Below, one piece after another: positions 17,640 through 25,528 of a stretch of 60,815 nt of DNA; within the stretch, counting starts at the first letter, position 1; every line of letters starts with the position of its first letter. Both the position numbers and the translations under genes were made by a program. This stretch comes from an uncultured Oscillospiraceae bacterium (GTDB taxonomy: Bacteria; Bacillota; Clostridia; Oscillospirales; Oscillospiraceae), in contig CANQNS010000012.1 of the NCBI GenBank assembly GCA_947625285.1, positions 1-60,815 on the forward strand. The letters run 5' to 3'. A model generated the notes under the pieces. The model worked only from the letters and a program-made list of their open reading frames with translations, did no database searches and had not been told where the DNA came from.

Positions 17640-18731
17640 ATGGCAGATAAAGAAAAGATACTCGATATAAAAGACCTGGACATCTCCTTCAAGACCACGG
17701 CCGGCGTGGTCCACGCCATCCGGGGGGTGGACATCGACCTGTTCACCGGCGAGACCGTGGCTATCGTGGGAGAGTCCGGCTCCGGCAAATCCGTCACCAT
17801 GAAGGCGGCCATGGGCATCCTGGCCTCCAACGCCACGGTGAACCGGGGGACCATCCAGTTCAGCTACCACCACGCCGACGGCTCCCCCGCCACGGTGGAC
17901 ATCCTGGCCCAGCCGAAAAAATGGATCCGGGACCACATCAACGGCAAGCGCATCGCCATGGTGTTCCAGGACCCCATGACAAGCCTGAATCCCACCATGA
18001 GCATCGGCAAGCAGATCATGGAGGGCATGATCTGGCACTTCAAGACCCCCAAGGCGGAGGCCTACGCCAAGGCGGTGGACCTGCTGCGGGAGGTGGGCAT
18101 CGACGATCCGGAAAAGCGGATGAAAAACTACCCCCACCAGCTTTCCGGCGGTATGCGGCAGCGGGTGGTGATCGCCATCGCGCTCTCCTGCAACCCGGAC
18201 CTGCTGATCTGCGACGAGCCCACCACCGCCCTGGACGTGACTATCCAAGCAAAGATCATCGAGCTGATCCGCCGGCTGCAGAAGGAGCGGGGCATCTCCG
18301 TCATCTACATCACCCACGACCTGGGTGTGGTAGCCAAGGTGGCGGACTATGTGAACGTGATGTACGCGGGCAAGATCGTGGAAAAGGGCACGGTGGACGA
18401 GATATTCTACGATCCCCGCCACCCCTACACCTGGGGCCTGCTGTCGGCCATGCCGGATCTGGACACGGCGGACGAGCGGCTTTACACCATCCCCGGCTCG
18501 CCTCCCAACCTGCTGTACGAAAAGCCCGGCGACGCCTTCGCGCCCCGGAACCGGTACGCGCTGGTGGTGGACGACAAGGCGGAACCCCCCATGTTCAAGA
18601 TCACCGAGGACCACTATGTAGCCAGCTGGCTGCTGGATCCCCGGGCCCCCAAGGTGGAGATGCCGGCGGAGCTGAAAGCCCGCATCGCACGCATGAAAGA
18701 GGAGGCGGCAAAGCATGGCGGTGAACTATAA
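17640..18731 (+). CDS. oppD: oligopeptide ABC transporter ATPase 1
   Basis: A 363-residue ATPase. Walker A is GESGSGKS, the Q-loop is [11 protein letters not shown], the ABC signature is [12 protein letters not shown], Walker B is [12 protein letters not shown] and the switch His is in ITHDLG. The C-terminal oligopeptide extension contains [15 protein letters not shown] and then [20 protein letters not shown], although the usual Fe-S-binding cysteines of this extension are not evident. About 25 extra residues between Walker A and the Q-loop ([20 protein letters not shown]) are longer than in E. coli OppD. The gene overlaps oppF by 17 bases. Confidence 0.94.
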   Translation: MADKEKILDIKDLDISFKTTAGVVHAIRGVDIDLFTGETVAIVGESGSGKSVTMKAAMGILASNATVNRGTIQFSYHHADGSPATVDILAQPKKWIRDHINGKRIAMVFQDPMTSLNPTMSIGKQIMEGMIWHFKTPKAEAYAKAVDLLREVGIDDPEKRMKNYPHQLSGGMRQRVVIAIALSCNPDLLICDEPTTALDVTIQAKIIELIRRLQKERGISVIYITHDLGVVAKVADYVNVMYAGKIVEKGTVDEIFYDPRHPYTWGLLSAMPDLDTADERLYTIPGSPPNLLYEKPGDAFAPRNRYALVVDDKAEPPMFKITEDHYVASWLLDPRAPKVEMPAELKARIARMKEEAAKHGGEL

Positions 18732-19647
18732 CACAGAGCCTCTCCTGAAGGTGACGGGCCTGAAGCAGTATTTCAAGGTCAGCCATACCTTCACGGTGAA
18801 GGCCGTGGACGATGTGGACTTCGAGATCTACCCCGGGGAGACCTACGGTCTGGTGGGCGAGTCCGGGTCCGGCAAATCCACCATCGGCCGGAGCGTGATC
18901 CGGCTGTACGACCCCACCGCCGGCTCCATCCGCTTCAACGGCATGGACATCTCCGGCCGGATGAAGGCGTCGGACCAGAAGGCCCTGCGGACCCAGATGC
19001 AGATGATCTTCCAGGACCCCATGGCGTCGCTGAACCCCCGCAAGAAGGTGGAGGACATCATCGGTGAGGGGCTGGACATCCACCATATGTGCTCCAGCGG
19101 CGCGGAGAAGCGCGAGCGGGTCCGGGCCATCTTGGAAAAGGTGGGCCTGGCCCCGGAGCACGCCAGCCGCTACCCCCACCAGTTCTCCGGCGGCCAGCGG
19201 CAGCGGGTGGGCATCGCCCGGGCCCTGATCATGAACCCCAAGCTGATCATCGCTGACGAGTGCATCTCGGCCCTGGACGTGTCCATCCAGGCCCAGGTGG
19301 TGAATCTGATGAAGGACATCCAGGAGGAGACCGGCACGGCGTACCTGTTTATCGCCCACGACCTCTCCATGGTCAAGTACATCTCCGACCGGATCGGGGT
19401 GCTGCACCTGGGACATCTTTTGGAGACCGGCACCACGGACGAGATCTTCGCCCACCCGGTCCACCCCTACACCAAGAGCCTGCTGTCGGCCATCCCGGCC
19501 CCCAATCCCGCGCTGGAGAAGCGGCGTGTCGCCATGAGCTACGACTACAAGACTTCCGGCATCGACTACAACGCGGGGACCTATCACCTGCTGGGGGGCA
19601 CCCACTACGTCAAATGCACCGACCAGGAGTTCGCCGCCTGGAAATAA
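18715..19647 (+). CDS. oppF: oligopeptide ABC transporter ATPase 2
   Basis: A 310-residue ATPase that pairs with OppD. Walker A is GESGSGKST, the Q-loop FQDPMASLNPRKKVEDIIGE, the signature FSGGQRQRVGIARAL, Walker B IIADECISALD and the switch IAHDLSMV. The C-terminus has the peptide-transporter phrase HPYTKSLLSAIPAPNP. The catalytic Asp-Glu of Walker B is intact; CIS replaces the more common PTS/PVS. The ATG sits inside the end of oppD with GAGGAGG upstream. A strong terminator follows. Confidence 0.94.
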   Translation: MAVNYNTEPLLKVTGLKQYFKVSHTFTVKAVDDVDFEIYPGETYGLVGESGSGKSTIGRSVIRLYDPTAGSIRFNGMDISGRMKASDQKALRTQMQMIFQDPMASLNPRKKVEDIIGEGLDIHHMCSSGAEKRERVRAILEKVGLAPEHASRYPHQFSGGQRQRVGIARALIMNPKLIIADECISALDVSIQAQVVNLMKDIQEETGTAYLFIAHDLSMVKYISDRIGVLHLGHLLETGTTDEIFAHPVHPYTKSLLSAIPAPNPALEKRRVAMSYDYKTSGIDYNAGTYHLLGGTHYVKCTDQEFAAWK

Positions 19648-19670
19648 GGCGCGAGACCCCAGAACATATA

Positions 19671-19701
19671 AAGACCGCGGCCCGTGGCCGCGGTCTTTTT
19701 T
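19671..19701 (+). terminator. terminator of the opp operon
   Basis: AAGACCGCGGCC pairs with GGCCGCGGTCTT across a CGT loop, followed by TTTT. It ends the opp operon just before the hydrogenase promoter. Confidence 0.93.
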
Positions 19702-19732
19702 GTGCCGAATATCCCGCTGGCAGAAAGTTTTT

Positions 19733-19761
19733 TTGCATTTTTCTGTCGGGACATATATAAT
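19733..19761 (+). promoter_or_regulatory. hydrogenase promoter
   Basis: TTGCAT (19733-19738) and a perfect TATAAT (19756-19761) are separated by 17 bases, 55 bases ahead of the hydrogenase start codon. Confidence 0.85.
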
Positions 19762-19815
19762 AGCCAGCGTGAATAGATTTGAATGGCGCACCATCAGGTC
19801 GCAGGGAGGAAAAGA

Positions 19816-21264
19816 ATGATAACCAACGACGAAGCCATCTCTCAGGTAAAGCACGAGGTCATGCGCCGTGTCTGCAAGCTGGCCTGGGAGGGCAAGCTGG
19901 ACGAGGCGCGGGACTCTATCCCCTATCAGATGATCCCCGGCCCCCAGGCCCAGTTCCGCTGCTGCATCTACAAGGAGCGGGAGATCATCCGCCAGCGCAT
20001 CCGTCTGGCGGAGGGGCTGTGTCCCTCCGGCAAGCACTCGGACAACATGGTCCAGGTCATCTCCGCCGCCTGCGAGGAATGTCCCATCGCCTCCTACATC
20101 GTGACGGACAACTGCCGCAAGTGCGTGGGCAAGGCCTGCCAGAATTCCTGCCAGTTCGGAGCCATCTCCATGGGACCCACCCGCTCTTACATAGACCCCG
20201 CCAAGTGCCGGGAGTGCGGCAAGTGCGCCCAGGCCTGCCCCTACAACGCCATCGCCCACCTGGAACGGCCCTGCAAGAAGGCCTGCCCCGCCGACGCCAT
20301 CACCTATGACGAGTACGGCATCTGCAAGATCGACGAGGAAAAGTGCATCCGCTGCGGCATCTGCATCCACAACTGCCCCTTTGGGGCCATCGGCACCAAG
20401 GCCGCCGTGGTCCAGGTCATCGAGGCCGTCAAGGCCGGCAAAAAGGTGGTCGCCATGCTGGCCCCCGCCACGGAGGGCCAGTTCGGCCCCGACATCACCA
20501 TGGAGAGCTGGCGCGCCGCCTTGAAAAAAGCCGGCTTCACCGACATGGTGGAGGTGGGCCTGGGGGGCGACATGACCGCCGCCGCCGAGGCCGCCGAGTG
20601 GGCCGAGGCCTATAAGGAGGGCAAGAAGATGACCACTTCCTGCTGCCCGGCCTTCGTGAACATGATCCGCCTCCACTACCCCGCTCTGGCGGAGAATATG
20701 TCCCAGACCGTCTCGCCCATGTGCGGCGTGAGCCGGTATCTGAAAGCCCGGGATCCGGAGACAGTGACGGTGTTCATCGGCCCCTGCATCGCCAAAAAGA
20801 GCGAGGTGAACCTCCACGGCGTGGAGGGCAACGCGGACTATGTGCTGACCTACGGGGAGGCCCGGTCGCTGCTGTACGGCAAGGACATCGAGCTGGAGCC
20901 GGCGGAGAACACGGTCCAGCAGAGCAGCGTGTTCGGCAAGCGGTTCGGAAACGGCGGCGGCGTGGCCGCTGCGGTGCTCCAGTGCCTGAAGGAGATGGGA
21001 GAGGACATCGACCCCAAGGTAGTCAAGTGCTCCGGCGCGGCGGAGTGCAAAAGGGCTCTGCTGCTGCTGAAGGCCGGCAAGCTGCCGGAGGATTTCATCG
21101 AGGGCATGGTCTGCGAAGGCGGCTGCGTAGGCGGCCCCAGCAAGAACATGACCGTGGCCGAGGCCAAGAAGTTCCGGGACGAGATGATCGGCAAGGCCGA
21201 CGGCCGGGGCGTGCTGGAGAATCTGAAAATGCTGGGGGCCGACAAGATCCCCATGGGCCGGTGA
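19816..21264 (+). CDS. monomeric [FeFe] hydrogenase, group-B-like
   Basis: About 482 residues. The N-terminal 200 hold a cysteine-rich ferredoxin region (CRKCVGKACQNSC, then CRECGKCAQACP, CKKACP and CIRCGICIHNCP), enough for several 4Fe-4S clusters. The catalytic H-cluster domain follows with the three signature loops TSCCPAF (L1), GPCIAKKSE (L2) and CEGGCVGGP (L3). L1 ends AF rather than PxW, and L3 lacks the GGGQP ending of group A enzymes, which fits group B. It should interconvert protons and H2 using ferredoxin in the cytoplasm; a sensory role is possible, as group B is poorly characterised. The ATG is preceded by GGGAGGAAAAG; an in-frame ATG 11 codons earlier lacks one. No maturation genes lie in the window. 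Confidence 0.92.
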   Translation: MITNDEAISQVKHEVMRRVCKLAWEGKLDEARDSIPYQMIPGPQAQFRCCIYKEREIIRQRIRLAEGLCPSGKHSDNMVQVISAACEECPIASYIVTDNCRKCVGKACQNSCQFGAISMGPTRSYIDPAKCRECGKCAQACPYNAIAHLERPCKKACPADAITYDEYGICKIDEEKCIRCGICIHNCPFGAIGTKAAVVQVIEAVKAGKKVVAMLAPATEGQFGPDITMESWRAALKKAGFTDMVEVGLGGDMTAAAEAAEWAEAYKEGKKMTTSCCPAFVNMIRLHYPALAENMSQTVSPMCGVSRYLKARDPETVTVFIGPCIAKKSEVNLHGVEGNADYVLTYGEARSLLYGKDIELEPAENTVQQSSVFGKRFGNGGGVAAAVLQCLKEMGEDIDPKVVKCSGAAECKRALLLLKAGKLPEDFIEGMVCEGGCVGGPSKNMTVAEAKKFRDEMIGKADGRGVLENLKMLGADKIPMGR

Positions 21265-21294
21265 CCCGGCACGTGGCAGAAAAGCGATCTTTCA

Positions 21295-22014
21295 ATGGAT
21301 ACAAAGCAAAAGAGAAATTCGGTGGTGCGGCAGGCATTCGTCAAGTCCCTCCCCGTCATGGCGGGGTATGTGGTGCTGGGCATCGGCTTCGGCATACTGC
21401 TCCACGACGCGGGCTACGGGGCGGCATGGTCCTTCGCCATGGGCCTTTTGATCTACGCCGGGAGCATGCAGTACGTGGGCGTGGGCCTGCTGGCCGGGGG
21501 CGCGTCGGCGCTGACCGCCATATTGACTACCTTCATGGTCAACGCCCGGCACCTTTTTTACAGCATCTCCATGATCGGCCGGTACCGGGACGCGGGCCGG
21601 TATAAGCCCTACATGATCTTCGCCCTCACCGACGAGACCTATTCTCTGCTGTGCGACGGCGCGGCCCCGGATGGGGCGGACCCCAACCTGTACCGGTTTT
21701 TGGTGTCGGCCTTCGACCAGTGCTACTGGGTCGTGGGCTGCGTGCTGGGCAGCATCCTGGGCGCGGCGCTGCCTTTCAGCACGGCGGGCGTGGAGTTTTC
21801 CATGACCGCGCTGTTCGCGGCCTCCTTCACCCAGCAGTGGCTGGACACGAAAGACCACACCCCCGCACTGGTGGGGCTTTTCGGCACCCTTGTCTGCCTG
21901 CTCATTTTCGGAGCGGACCGCTTTCTCATCCCCGCCATGGTGGTGATCACGGCGGCGCTGACCGCCCTGCGGCCCCGGCTGGACCGGGCCGGAAAGGAGG
22001 CGGCGGAACGATGA
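21295..22014 (+). CDS. azlC: AzlC-family branched-chain amino acid exporter, large subunit
   Basis: A 239-residue membrane protein with the AzlC start FVKSLPVMAGYVVLGIGFGI and the signature AGSMQYVGVGLLAGGAS followed by NARHLFYSISM. AzlC works with a small AzlD subunit, here the next gene overlapping by ATGA, to export branched-chain amino acids or analogues such as azaleucine. The start ATG has only a weak purine-rich stretch upstream. It follows the hydrogenase by 30 bases and could be in the same transcript. Confidence 0.93.
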   Translation: MDTKQKRNSVVRQAFVKSLPVMAGYVVLGIGFGILLHDAGYGAAWSFAMGLLIYAGSMQYVGVGLLAGGASALTAILTTFMVNARHLFYSISMIGRYRDAGRYKPYMIFALTDETYSLLCDGAAPDGADPNLYRFLVSAFDQCYWVVGCVLGSILGAALPFSTAGVEFSMTALFAASFTQQWLDTKDHTPALVGLFGTLVCLLIFGADRFLIPAMVVITAALTALRPRLDRAGKEAAER

Positions 22015-22337
22015 CCTCCAACGCCCACGCCGCCCTGCTGGTGGCGATCATGGCGGCGGTGACTATGCTGCTGCGGTTTCTGCCCTTTCTCATTTTCCGC
22101 AAGGGCCGGCCGGTGCCGGCGTACATATCCTATCTGGGGGACGTGCTGCCCCAGGCCATCATCGGCATGCTGGTGATCTACTGCCTGAAGGACACGGTCC
22201 TGACCGCCGCCCCCTACGGCGCGCCGGAGCTTCTGGCTGTGGCGGCGGTGGCCGCCCTGCAGGCCTGGCGGAAAAACTCCCTGGTCAGCATCCTGTCCGG
22301 CACCGCCGTCTATATGGTCCTGATCCGGCTTTTGTAA
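22011..22337 (+). CDS. azlD: AzlD-family exporter small subunit
   Basis: A 108-residue protein with four hydrophobic segments, matching AzlD in size. The motif TMLLRFLPFLIFRKG followed by YLGDVLPQAIIGMLVIYCL is characteristic. It overlaps azlC as ATGA, with GGAAAGGAGG upstream, so the subunits are translationally coupled. Confidence 0.93.
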   Translation: MTSNAHAALLVAIMAAVTMLLRFLPFLIFRKGRPVPAYISYLGDVLPQAIIGMLVIYCLKDTVLTAAPYGAPELLAVAAVAALQAWRKNSLVSILSGTAVYMVLIRLL

Positions 22338-22351
22338 AACGGCATATTCCT

Positions 22352-22392
22352 CCGGCGGGCTCTTGACAAGGGGCCCGCCGGGCCTATACAAT
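22352..22392 (+). promoter_or_regulatory. btu promoter embedded in a hairpin
   Basis: TTGACA (22363-22368) is followed by TATACA (22385-22390, 16-base spacer) or TACAAT (22387-22392, 18-base spacer). The -35 box lies in the loop of a perfect CCGGCGGGC/GCCCGCCGG inverted repeat that also follows the azlD stop, so the same DNA may serve as azlD 3' stem and btu promoter. Confidence 0.75.
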
Positions 22393-22399
22393 GGTCCCG

Positions 22400-22650
22400 C
22401 GCCCGGCCGTCAGACGCGGCTGGACGCGGCACATCGCTCTGTCCCCGGAAAACAGGATACGTTACGGGCAGTCGTCTGTCAGAGAAGTGGGGTGCAAATC
22501 CCCCGCGGTCCCGCCACCGTGATGCGTCCAACGACGCTGAGCCGGATCGCTGAGCTGTCCTGTGCAGGTCCACGATGGATGGGTTTGTGCATGAGCCGCA
22601 GCGGCGGGCAGCATCAGCAGGACTGCCCACCGCCGCCAAAGTCTGCATGA
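22400..22650 (+). promoter_or_regulatory. cobalamin riboswitch
   Basis: The leader contains GAAGTGGGGTGCAAATCCCC followed by GCGGTCCCGCCACCGTGATG, which is the conserved core of cobalamin riboswitches (GGTGxAAxTCC ... CxGTCCCGCCACxGT). Downstream GAGCCGGATCGC and GTCCTGTGCAGGTCC fit the 3' B12-box area, though less clearly. It precedes a terminator and a BtuF-like gene, so cobalamin should shut off the importer. The exact ends are approximate. Confidence 0.88.
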
Positions 22651-22684
22651 AACGCCCTTCCCACCGGAAGGGTGTTCTGTTTTT
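22651..22684 (+). terminator. riboswitch expression-platform terminator
   Basis: AACGCCCTTCC pairs with GGAAGGGTGTT (one G-U) across a CACC loop and is followed by CTGTTTTTG. It lies between the riboswitch core and btuF. Confidence 0.8.
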
Positions 22685-22730
22685 GAGGGACAAAAAGGCA
22701 AAAGCAAAAATATCTCTTGGAGGAAAACGC

Positions 22731-23654
22731 ATGAAAAAGACCGTTTCACTATTGCTGGCCCTGACCCTGCTGCTGGGCCTGTGCGCCTCCGCCCTGGCGG
22801 CGGAGGAGACCCCCGCGCCCCCCAAGGAGGACCGCAGCGGCGCGCCCATCGAAGCGCCGGAGAAGGTCGAGTCCATCGTGACCCTGGCCCCCTCGGTGAC
22901 GGAGATGGTGACCGCCCTGGGCCATGGGGACCAGATCGTGGCCTGCGACACCAACAGCGCGGCCCTGGAGGGCATGGATCCGGACCTGCCGGCCTTCGAT
23001 ATGGTGGCCCCGGACATGGAGCAGCTTGCCAGTCTGGAGGCGGATCTGGTGCTGGTGAGCAACCTGTCCCTCTATGACCAGGAGGACCCCTTCCGGCCGC
23101 TGATCGACCTGGGGACCTGCGTGGCCTGCGTGCCGGACAGCAGCAGCATCCAGTCCATCCAGGACGACATCGCCTTCGTGGCCGCCCTGCTGGGCGAGCA
23201 GGAGGCGGGCCAAAAGCTCATCGACGACATGCAGGCGGACATAGACCGCATCGCCGCCATCGGTGAGACCATCCCGGAGAAGGAGCGAAAGAGCGTCTAC
23301 TTCGAGATATCCGCCGCCCCGTATCTCTACAGCTTCGGCACGGGGGTGTTCCTCAACGAGATGATAGAGCTCATCGGGGCGGAGAACATCCTGGCGGACC
23401 AGGAGGGCTGGCTCAGCGTGGAGGCCGAGACCGTGGCGGAGGCGGATCCGGACGTGATCCTCACCAACGTCAACTACATCGACGACCCGGTGGGAGAGAT
23501 CCTGAGCCGGGACGGCTGGGCCGGGGTGACCGCCGTGGCGGAGGAGCAGGTCTATCCCATCGACGCCAACGCCTCCTCCTTGCCCGACCAGAACATCGTC
23601 ACGGCCCTGGAGCAGATGGCCCAAGCCGTCTATCCCGACTATTACGGCAAGTGA
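22731..23654 (+). CDS. btuF: cobalamin ABC transporter substrate-binding protein
   Basis: A 307-residue periplasmic-binding protein of the BtuF/FhuD class III fold. It has a signal peptide (MKKTVSLLLALTLLLGLCAS, cleavage near ALAAEE) and the typical opening VESIVTLAPSVTEMVTALG, then EADLVLVSN and a C-terminal NIVTALEQMAQAVYPDYYGK. Such proteins bind cobalamin, haem or siderophores; the upstream cobalamin riboswitch makes corrinoid the likely ligand. The cysteine in the signal region is not in a good lipobox. ATG is preceded by TTGGAGGAAAACGC. Its stop overlaps the permease start. Confidence 0.9.
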   Translation: MKKTVSLLLALTLLLGLCASALAAEETPAPPKEDRSGAPIEAPEKVESIVTLAPSVTEMVTALGHGDQIVACDTNSAALEGMDPDLPAFDMVAPDMEQLASLEADLVLVSNLSLYDQEDPFRPLIDLGTCVACVPDSSSIQSIQDDIAFVAALLGEQEAGQKLIDDMQADIDRIAAIGETIPEKERKSVYFEISAAPYLYSFGTGVFLNEMIELIGAENILADQEGWLSVEAETVAEADPDVILTNVNYIDDPVGEILSRDGWAGVTAVAEEQVYPIDANASSLPDQNIVTALEQMAQAVYPDYYGK

Positions 23655-24682
23655 AGACCCGGGGAAAAATGACGCTGCTGGCCCTGGCCGCCCTGGGCAG
23701 CATCCTGCTGGGGGTGGCGGCGGGCAGCGTCTACATCCCGCCGGGGGACATCCTGGCTATCCTGGCAAGCCGCCTTTTCGGGACGGACCTGCCGGAGCGC
23801 GTCGGGACGGTGTACCCGGCCATGGTGATGGGCCTGCGCCTGCCCCGGGTGCTGCTGGCCTTCGTCACCGGCGGGGCGTTGGCGGTCTGCGGCACGGTGA
23901 TGCAGTCCGTGCTGCAAAATCCCCTGGCCTCCCCCTTCAGCCTGGGGGTCTCCTCCGGCGCGGGGCTGGGGGCAGCCGTGGTGATCGTGACGGGGCTGGC
24001 CGCCGGGGCCGGCCATGTGCTGGCCCTGCCGGCGGTGAGCCTGGCCTTCGCGCTGGGGACGGTGTTTTTCGTGCTGTGGGCCGCTGGGCGCATCGACCGG
24101 GGCCTGGGCAGCGTCACCATCGTGCTGATCGGCATGGTAGTCAGCCTTTTCTTCAACGCCCTCATGAACCTGCTGGCCGCCCTCTCCCCCGCTTACGCCC
24201 AGCGGATAAACCTGTGGCTGCTGGGCAGCTTCTCCATGCGGGAGTGGCCCGCGCTGTGGGTCCTGCTGGCGGTGACGGCGGCGGGGCTGTGCCTTTTCCT
24301 GCGCTGCGCGCCGGAGCTGGACGTGATGACCTTTGGGGAGGAGCAGGCCCGGTCCCTGGGCGTGGACCTGCGCCGGTGCAAGACGCTGCTCATCTGCGCC
24401 GTGGCCGTGCTGACAGGCACGGCGGTGGCCTTCGTGGGGATCATCGGCTTCGTGGACCTGATCGCGCCCCACGTGGTCCGGCGGTTTTTCGGCGCGTCCC
24501 ACCGAAAAATACTGCCCGCCTCGGCCCTGTTCGGCGGCGCGTTCCTGACGCTGTGCGACCTGGCCGCCCGGACCCTGACGCCCCCCCGGGAGATACCCAT
24601 CGGCTCCATCACCGCGCTGCTGGGCGCGCCCTTTTTCCTGTATGTGTACTTCTCCGGCAGAAGGAGGGAACGGCGGTCATGA
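23651..24682 (+). CDS. btuC: cobalamin ABC transporter permease
   Basis: A 343-residue FecCD/BtuC-family permease with about ten membrane segments. Motifs are LRLPRVLLAFVTGGALAVCG, SPFSLGVSSGAGLGAA, and the ATPase-contact region FVGIIGFVDLIAPHVVRRFFG. I take the GTG start that overlaps the btuF stop as GTGA; an ATG six codons later is an alternative. The C-terminus ends EIPIGSITALLGAPFFLYV, a classic family ending. Confidence 0.94.
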   Translation: MKTRGKMTLLALAALGSILLGVAAGSVYIPPGDILAILASRLFGTDLPERVGTVYPAMVMGLRLPRVLLAFVTGGALAVCGTVMQSVLQNPLASPFSLGVSSGAGLGAAVVIVTGLAAGAGHVLALPAVSLAFALGTVFFVLWAAGRIDRGLGSVTIVLIGMVVSLFFNALMNLLAALSPAYAQRINLWLLGSFSMREWPALWVLLAVTAAGLCLFLRCAPELDVMTFGEEQARSLGVDLRRCKTLLICAVAVLTGTAVAFVGIIGFVDLIAPHVVRRFFGASHRKILPASALFGGAFLTLCDLAARTLTPPREIPIGSITALLGAPFFLYVYFSGRRRERRS

Positions 24683-25437
24683 CGCTGCTGCAAGCGGAGC
24701 ATATCACCTGCGGCTACGGCGGCGCGCCGGTGATAGAGGACATATCCCTTTCCGTCGGCCAGGGGGAGCGGCTGTGCGTGCTGGGCCCCAACGGCTGCGG
24801 CAAGACCACCCTGCTGCGGGCCCTGGCGGGGCTGCTGCCCTATGAGGGGACCGTCACCCTCTGCGGGACCGACGGAAAGAGCCTCTCCCGGCGGGAGACA
24901 GCCCGGCGGGTGGGGCTCATGAGCCAGCTTGCGCCGGTGTATTTCGCCTACACGGTCTATGAGACCGTGAGCATGGGCCGGTACGCCCGGCGGCGGGGCC
25001 CGCTGGACCGGGACGGCGAGGCCGGCCGGCAGGCGGTCCGGGAGAGCCTGGAGCGGACCGGGCTGTGGCCGCTGCGGGACCGGCTCATAACGGAGCTGTC
25101 CGGCGGGCAGCTCCAGCGGGTGTTCCTGGCCCGGACCTTCGCCCAGGACCCGGCGGTGATCCTGCTGGACGAGCCCACCAACCACCTGGACCTGAAATAC
25201 CAGGCGGAGCTGACCGACAGCCTGCGCTCCTGGTCGGAGCAGGGCGGGCGGGCCGTGGTGGGGGTGTTCCACGATCTGTCCCTGGCCCTGTCCTTTGCGG
25301 ACCGGGCGCTGCTACTGGAGGGCAGACACGCGCTTTTCCAGGGCCCGCCGGAGGCGCTGGACCGGGCATTGCTGGACCGGGTCTACGGCCTGGACGTGGC
25401 CGGGTATCTGCGAAAGCTGCTGGCCCGCTGGCAATAA
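24679..25437 (+). CDS. btuD: cobalamin ABC transporter ATPase
   Basis: A 252-residue ATPase with Walker A GPNGCGKTT, Q-loop LMSQLAPVYFAYTVYE, signature LSGGQLQRVFLARTF, Walker B VILLDEPTNHLD and switch VFHDLSLAL. The sequence is closest in type to FecE/BtuD ATPases. Its ATG overlaps the btuC stop as ATGA, completing the btuFCD operon under the riboswitch. Confidence 0.94.
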   Translation: MTLLQAEHITCGYGGAPVIEDISLSVGQGERLCVLGPNGCGKTTLLRALAGLLPYEGTVTLCGTDGKSLSRRETARRVGLMSQLAPVYFAYTVYETVSMGRYARRRGPLDRDGEAGRQAVRESLERTGLWPLRDRLITELSGGQLQRVFLARTFAQDPAVILLDEPTNHLDLKYQAELTDSLRSWSEQGGRAVVGVFHDLSLALSFADRALLLEGRHALFQGPPEALDRALLDRVYGLDVAGYLRKLLARWQ

Positions 25438-25441
25438 AATA

Positions 25442-25511
25442 CGGCCGCTTTCAGCGGCCGCAGATTCAGAGAAGGATGGACTCCGCCCATAGCGAGAGTC
25501 CATCCTTTCTT
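25442..25511 (+). terminator. double terminator region after btuD
   Basis: Two hairpins follow btuD: CGGCCGC/GCGGCCG (25442-25460) and a perfect AAGGATGGACTC/GAGTCCATCCTT stem (25472-25507) followed by TCTTTTG. They separate btuFCD from the converging gene. Confidence 0.82.
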
Positions 25512-25528
25512 TTGTCCGCCGGTGCGGT

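Noticed and set aside
19783-19815. Upstream in-frame ATG as hydrogenase start
   Set aside because: It has no ribosome binding site, whereas the ATG at 19816 follows GGGAGGAAAAG at the correct distance.
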